Of a DNA stretch of 64,000 bases, positions 62,001-64,000 are shown piece by piece. The notes beneath the pieces were generated by a model. It did not search any database and was not told the DNA's origin. It saw nothing but the letters and a program-made list of their open reading frames with translations. Position 1 is the stretch's first letter, and each line of letters opens with the position of its first letter. Where the stretch lies: contig DJER01000028.1 of assembly GCA_002431905.1 (NCBI GenBank), forward strand, positions 1 to 64,000, written 5' to 3'. Position numbers and translations under genes: made by a program. Source of the DNA: Christensenella sp. UBA5893 (GTDB lineage Bacteria > Bacillota > Clostridia > Christensenellales > UBA1242).

Positions 62001-64000
62001 AATGTCAATTTATCTTTGTCATCTAATCTATGTATCTTTCCATCGCCATTATCATCAAAATTCTTGGCTTGAGTTACCTTGAATAATGGAATAATGTTTC
62101 CGATTACACCATCACCATCATTTGCATGTTCAATATATATAAGATTATCGCCTAATGCTTTATCTCCTGATGTTGCAAAAGTTTTTGAATTTAACTTACT
62201 ATTGTCATTTAAAGCACTAATTGTGCATGGATTTGTTTCACTGTTTTGAGAACCATCAGTATTGTGAAGGGTTAGGTTTTGGTAGTCGGCACTCACTTTG
62301 AAGATTAACACATACTCTTCACTGCTCTTGTCAATTGTAATTTTGAATACAACTTTTACATAAACAGGTTCATTTGGTGCACCTAATGCCAATATTTGAT
62401 AATCAAGGTTTTTATCGCCTGCAGTTGATGCAATTGGTGTTACACGCAAGAATCCCTTTTTAGGTTCAACAGCTTGTGTAAAGTCTTCATCATAATATTC
62501 AAAAATGTCAGTTTGTTCAACAGTGATTTTTGACTCATTGTCACTCAAATCTTGAATTGTATAATAAGTGTTATTTGATTTTCTCTTTAAACCAGCACTA
62601 ACATTATCGTATTTTGACTCTTCACCTTTTATTATATTTACTTTATTACCAGTTGAAACTTCAAAGTTTGTTTTTTCAAATTCGGCATCCAAAATTTCTT
62701 GTACATAGTAGGAATCAATTTCTACTGAATTGTCAGTTATAACCAATTTCCCTGCTTTTATTCCTGTGTTTGAGCCTGCAACTGTTGTGAAACTCATTTC
62801 GCTTATATTTGTAATCTTATATAACTTGTCGATATCACAAACAATTCCATTATATTTTAACTCAATTCTTGTTTGAATTGACAAAATTTGATAACTGATT
62901 GCACCTTTGATAGTGTCATCAAGTATTTCATCGCCATTTTCGTCATAAATTGTGAAGCCTTCAGTAATGTCTTTGTTTAATTTTGGTGTTGTCATTTGTT
63001 CGGTGTTTATTGCCTTAAAGTAAACATCAACCACTGAAGAAGCATTATTTGAAACAAATGAATTACTGTTTTGTTTTACGCTAACTCCAAAGAGTTCTTT
63101 AATTCCAAGATAATACTTTTTGCTTGTGTCTGTTAATGATGATGAGATTTTGATATTTAATCTTACCGTTTTTGTTGGTTCATCATTAGAGCCCAAGTAA
63201 ATTAGTTCTGGATTGTTTTGGTCGTTTGGAGATGATGCATTGAAGTTATATTTATTAACACTCCATACTTTGCTTAGGTTATTTGATATTGTTACCAAAT
63301 AATGACCTATTTCAAAATATTGTTCTTCAATTTTTAGATAAACTGCAAATCTTATTTCAGCTTGTTCTTGATTTATAACAAATCCAAAATTGGTGTCAAA
63401 AGCATAATATTTGTTTTCTTCAACAACTTCGCTATTGTTTACTTTTACTTCTGTTATATCTTTATCATAACCGCTCACTTTGATATAGACATTATCTTTG
63501 CTATATTCCAAATCTGCAGGATCTTGGCTTGCAATTTTTGTTATAACAAATCTTCTGTCACTTGCAAGTAAAGCTTGTTTGTTAAGATTTATTGTATCAC
63601 TTTGAGCACCGTTATAATTGATATAGAAGTACTCACGAGCTTCATCGGTTGTTGCACTTTGTGTGCTTGATGCTTGTGGATAGTTTGTTTCAACTTTAAA
63701 GTTTGGATTTAAAGTAAACACAATATATGCTGTGAGAATCGTATATTCGTTGCCATCCAAAATGTTGATATATTCAATCCTGTATGAAACAACTGTTTTT
63801 TCAACAACAAGTGGCGTTGATATTGTTAAATCTAGACCATTTATTTCTGCTTTGTAATATTCTTTTAATGCAACTTCGGAAATAAGAGTAGCCCTAAATC
63901 CTGTGAAATTTTGTTGCCAATCTTCAACATTTTGACCAACAAGTACAAATGGTGACAAAAGTTCAATTTTGGTATTTGATTGAACCAATTTTATTGATAC
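59033..64000 (-). CDS. Giant surface or secreted beta-repeat protein, C-terminal part (cut by right edge)
   Basis: The frame is open to the right window edge, giving about 1655 visible residues; a TTG at 63988 is only the first possible start in the window, not a supported one. The chain is almost wholly beta-type, rich in Asn, Asp, Ser, Thr and Val, with repeated units of the kind (I/V)xV(Y/F)xxxxxYxI(T/S)IxxIxN and linkers with DxDGDG-like calcium-style segments (NFDDNGDGKIHRLDDKDK, HANDGDGV). No anchor, LPXTG or membrane helix is at the C-terminus (ends TYTCTKSK). Probably an adhesin- or matrix-type protein; export signal lies outside the window. Confidence 0.8.
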   Translation of the reverse strand, partial: VSIKLVQSNTKIELLSPFVLVGQNVEDWQQNFTGFRATLISEVALKEYYKAEINGLDLTISTPLVVEKTVVSYRIEYINILDGNEYTILTAYIVFTLNPNFKVETNYPQASSTQSATTDEAREYFYINYNGAQSDTINLNKQALLASDRRFVITKIASQDPADLEYSKDNVYIKVSGYDKDITEVKVNNSEVVEENKYYAFDTNFGFVINQEQAEIRFAVYLKIEEQYFEIGHYLVTISNNLSKVWSVNKYNFNASSPNDQNNPELIYLGSNDEPTKTVRLNIKISSSLTDTSKKYYLGIKELFGVSVKQNSNSFVSNNASSVVDVYFKAINTEQMTTPKLNKDITEGFTIYDENGDEILDDTIKGAISYQILSIQTRIELKYNGIVCDIDKLYKITNISEMSFTTVAGSNTGIKAGKLVITDNSVEIDSYYVQEILDAEFEKTNFEVSTGNKVNIIKGEESKYDNVSAGLKRKSNNTYYTIQDLSDNESKITVEQTDIFEYYDEDFTQAVEPKKGFLRVTPIASTAGDKNLDYQILALGAPNEPVYVKVVFKITIDKSSEEYVLIFKVSADYQNLTLHNTDGSQNSETNPCTISALNDNSKLNSKTFATSGDKALGDNLIYIEHANDGDGVIGNIIPLFKVTQAKNFDDNGDGKIHRLDDKDKLTFYFDKVSFGNVKIKLVFEDDYGYTFDYYITIRAIYNPIYNSGTLSFFEEDILEVINNSSGASKQSPNVLVPINFEKDIDANINLNDLVIKSVTFMDSNKQYIDDFAQKPNELKFKINSLNILASEVQVEGTLKIELVYAGSSITLSIPSVVKALYTIKTIDDKVYVRDGVPFDILDVIEVIDNKSSAIKVGERSLEKSDSVAIDYNISGVGSNEQMGITFGLRMADKTTDKIINDTAIGEPILDSKSGKVFASLQDTFDITSLENYTFQLILWDSLGRLSEPRDADGKIYLSTSLKSINIKLSKYCLEEDKDNPDKVCYYLVGNEATIITESDKYIRIEENNCSLDISLQMIKDQILKIGLRNIDNYDNNKITVYFENNSTLKISGDSLRNETISLVGQGIIKSGEYTSFLTGRIANTDGDMYINNGLSQDDIRKLKDIKLELSAQNDEAITEAGGLYTLNLKDFENGETWNTVTINQTNIVYQQRTIRFDISYAKNVNDDEYSKGDAEHPVSINVTLKYVDVDKTYAYGSNVVKFVNYRNVDAEGNVNVDLNAWAGISSTDNAFMLNPGYSNAIVYSEDDLYLPNNVDSTGNNTSGRLAFGIHSTDTVIDKYARINKDTGMIELDSEFDLAKNYLEIDIYVKYGQKSKQLISTVKLAFRKPEIQDIEKTSSMLVVENGKAKISDILNLFKVKDKNNNYWSGKKVLDYFNGQTSGKIYFVNGEDRTNILDMDYSSALSITASESISIEYGTTTLTDYKMTSDRYTNGSAVKLNVSSTDVILAKEIPQKEVTVGEGQTQKVYDWASLNANDELAKEIAQFVRFVDIYGDSITYEEIEQRKNDGTNTTTYTYEVSKTPSSGDLYCIFTFEYYYNVFGKDNVIISTSSIGSVKVIVYNTNSNIEVTETKIVSAEVETYEVSLVNFDNINYAYKLTDSNNLVKSVELGANGITVSYNTKNNGNVTIVVYARILTSSRELVDISIATYTCTKSK

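Noticed and set aside
1..64000. CRISPR arrays, IS elements, prophage or integrases
   Set aside because: No regularly spaced repeats, transposase, integrase or phage structural proteins were seen.

Overview
The window is a low-G+C (roughly 30%), densely coded bacterial chromosome segment using the standard code: TGA serves as a normal stop, and ATG, GTG and TTG starts usually follow AGGAG-like ribosome binding sites. A Spo0A-family regulator, SpoVG, a PASTA-bearing class B PBP, the rplU-prp-rpmA order with a cleavable L27 leader peptide, L13/L21 leaders, PFOR plus L-LDH, and large anchored or secreted surface proteins point to an anaerobic, Gram-positive, Clostridia-like Firmicute, probably an uncultured gut lineage. 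No phage, IS element, transposase or CRISPR array is visible.

Layout: 1-7.7 kb holds the end of a secreted protein gene, a palindrome-rich gap with an 11-C run, a degenerate-receiver spo0A, an archaeal-type valS, a divergent XRE-regulator cassette with three operator-like palindromes, and a partly duplicated tRNA-Arg locus before rnhA. 7.7-13.5 kb is accessory: an HTH-TM-serine protease-InlB-repeat fusion with a small membrane partner, then an LRR protein with a coupled small partner. 13.6-25 kb is a long minus-strand housekeeping run (yqeY, phosphoesterase, CvpA-like protein, rsmH, FtsL-like, PBP, dnaG, rpoD, zinc-ribbon protein) for division, replication and transcription. 25-34.6 kb mixes HIT, tRNA-Ser, a transglutaminase-like pair, an FAD oxidoreductase, ldh, gtrA, ribosomal protein operons (rplU-prp-rpmA and rplM-rpsI), a SUFU-domain protein and truA.

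34.6-42 kb carries PFOR, transketolase, a kinase-like protein lacking a P-loop and a TPR protein. 42-46 kb has a 1084-residue anchored Ig-like surface protein and a Cys-rich mini-protein. 46-56 kb holds hflX, an unknown protein pair, prfA, a DUF1385-PrmC fusion, rpmE, murC and spoVG. 56-64 kb has two hypothetical or membrane proteins, cardiolipin synthase and the C-terminal 1.65 kilo-residues of a giant extracellular protein running off the right edge.

Metabolically the segment fits fermentation (PFOR to acetyl-CoA, LDH to lactate, transketolase for pentoses). The items most worth a second look are the membrane-spanning HTH/protease/InlB-repeat protein, the three-operator XRE cassette, the Spo0A with Glu at the phosphoacceptor position, the DUF1385-PrmC fusion, a probable ATT start codon, a probable leaderless gtrA transcript and the tandem partial tRNA-Arg copies. 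Positions of short sites were read by eye and may be off by a base or two.
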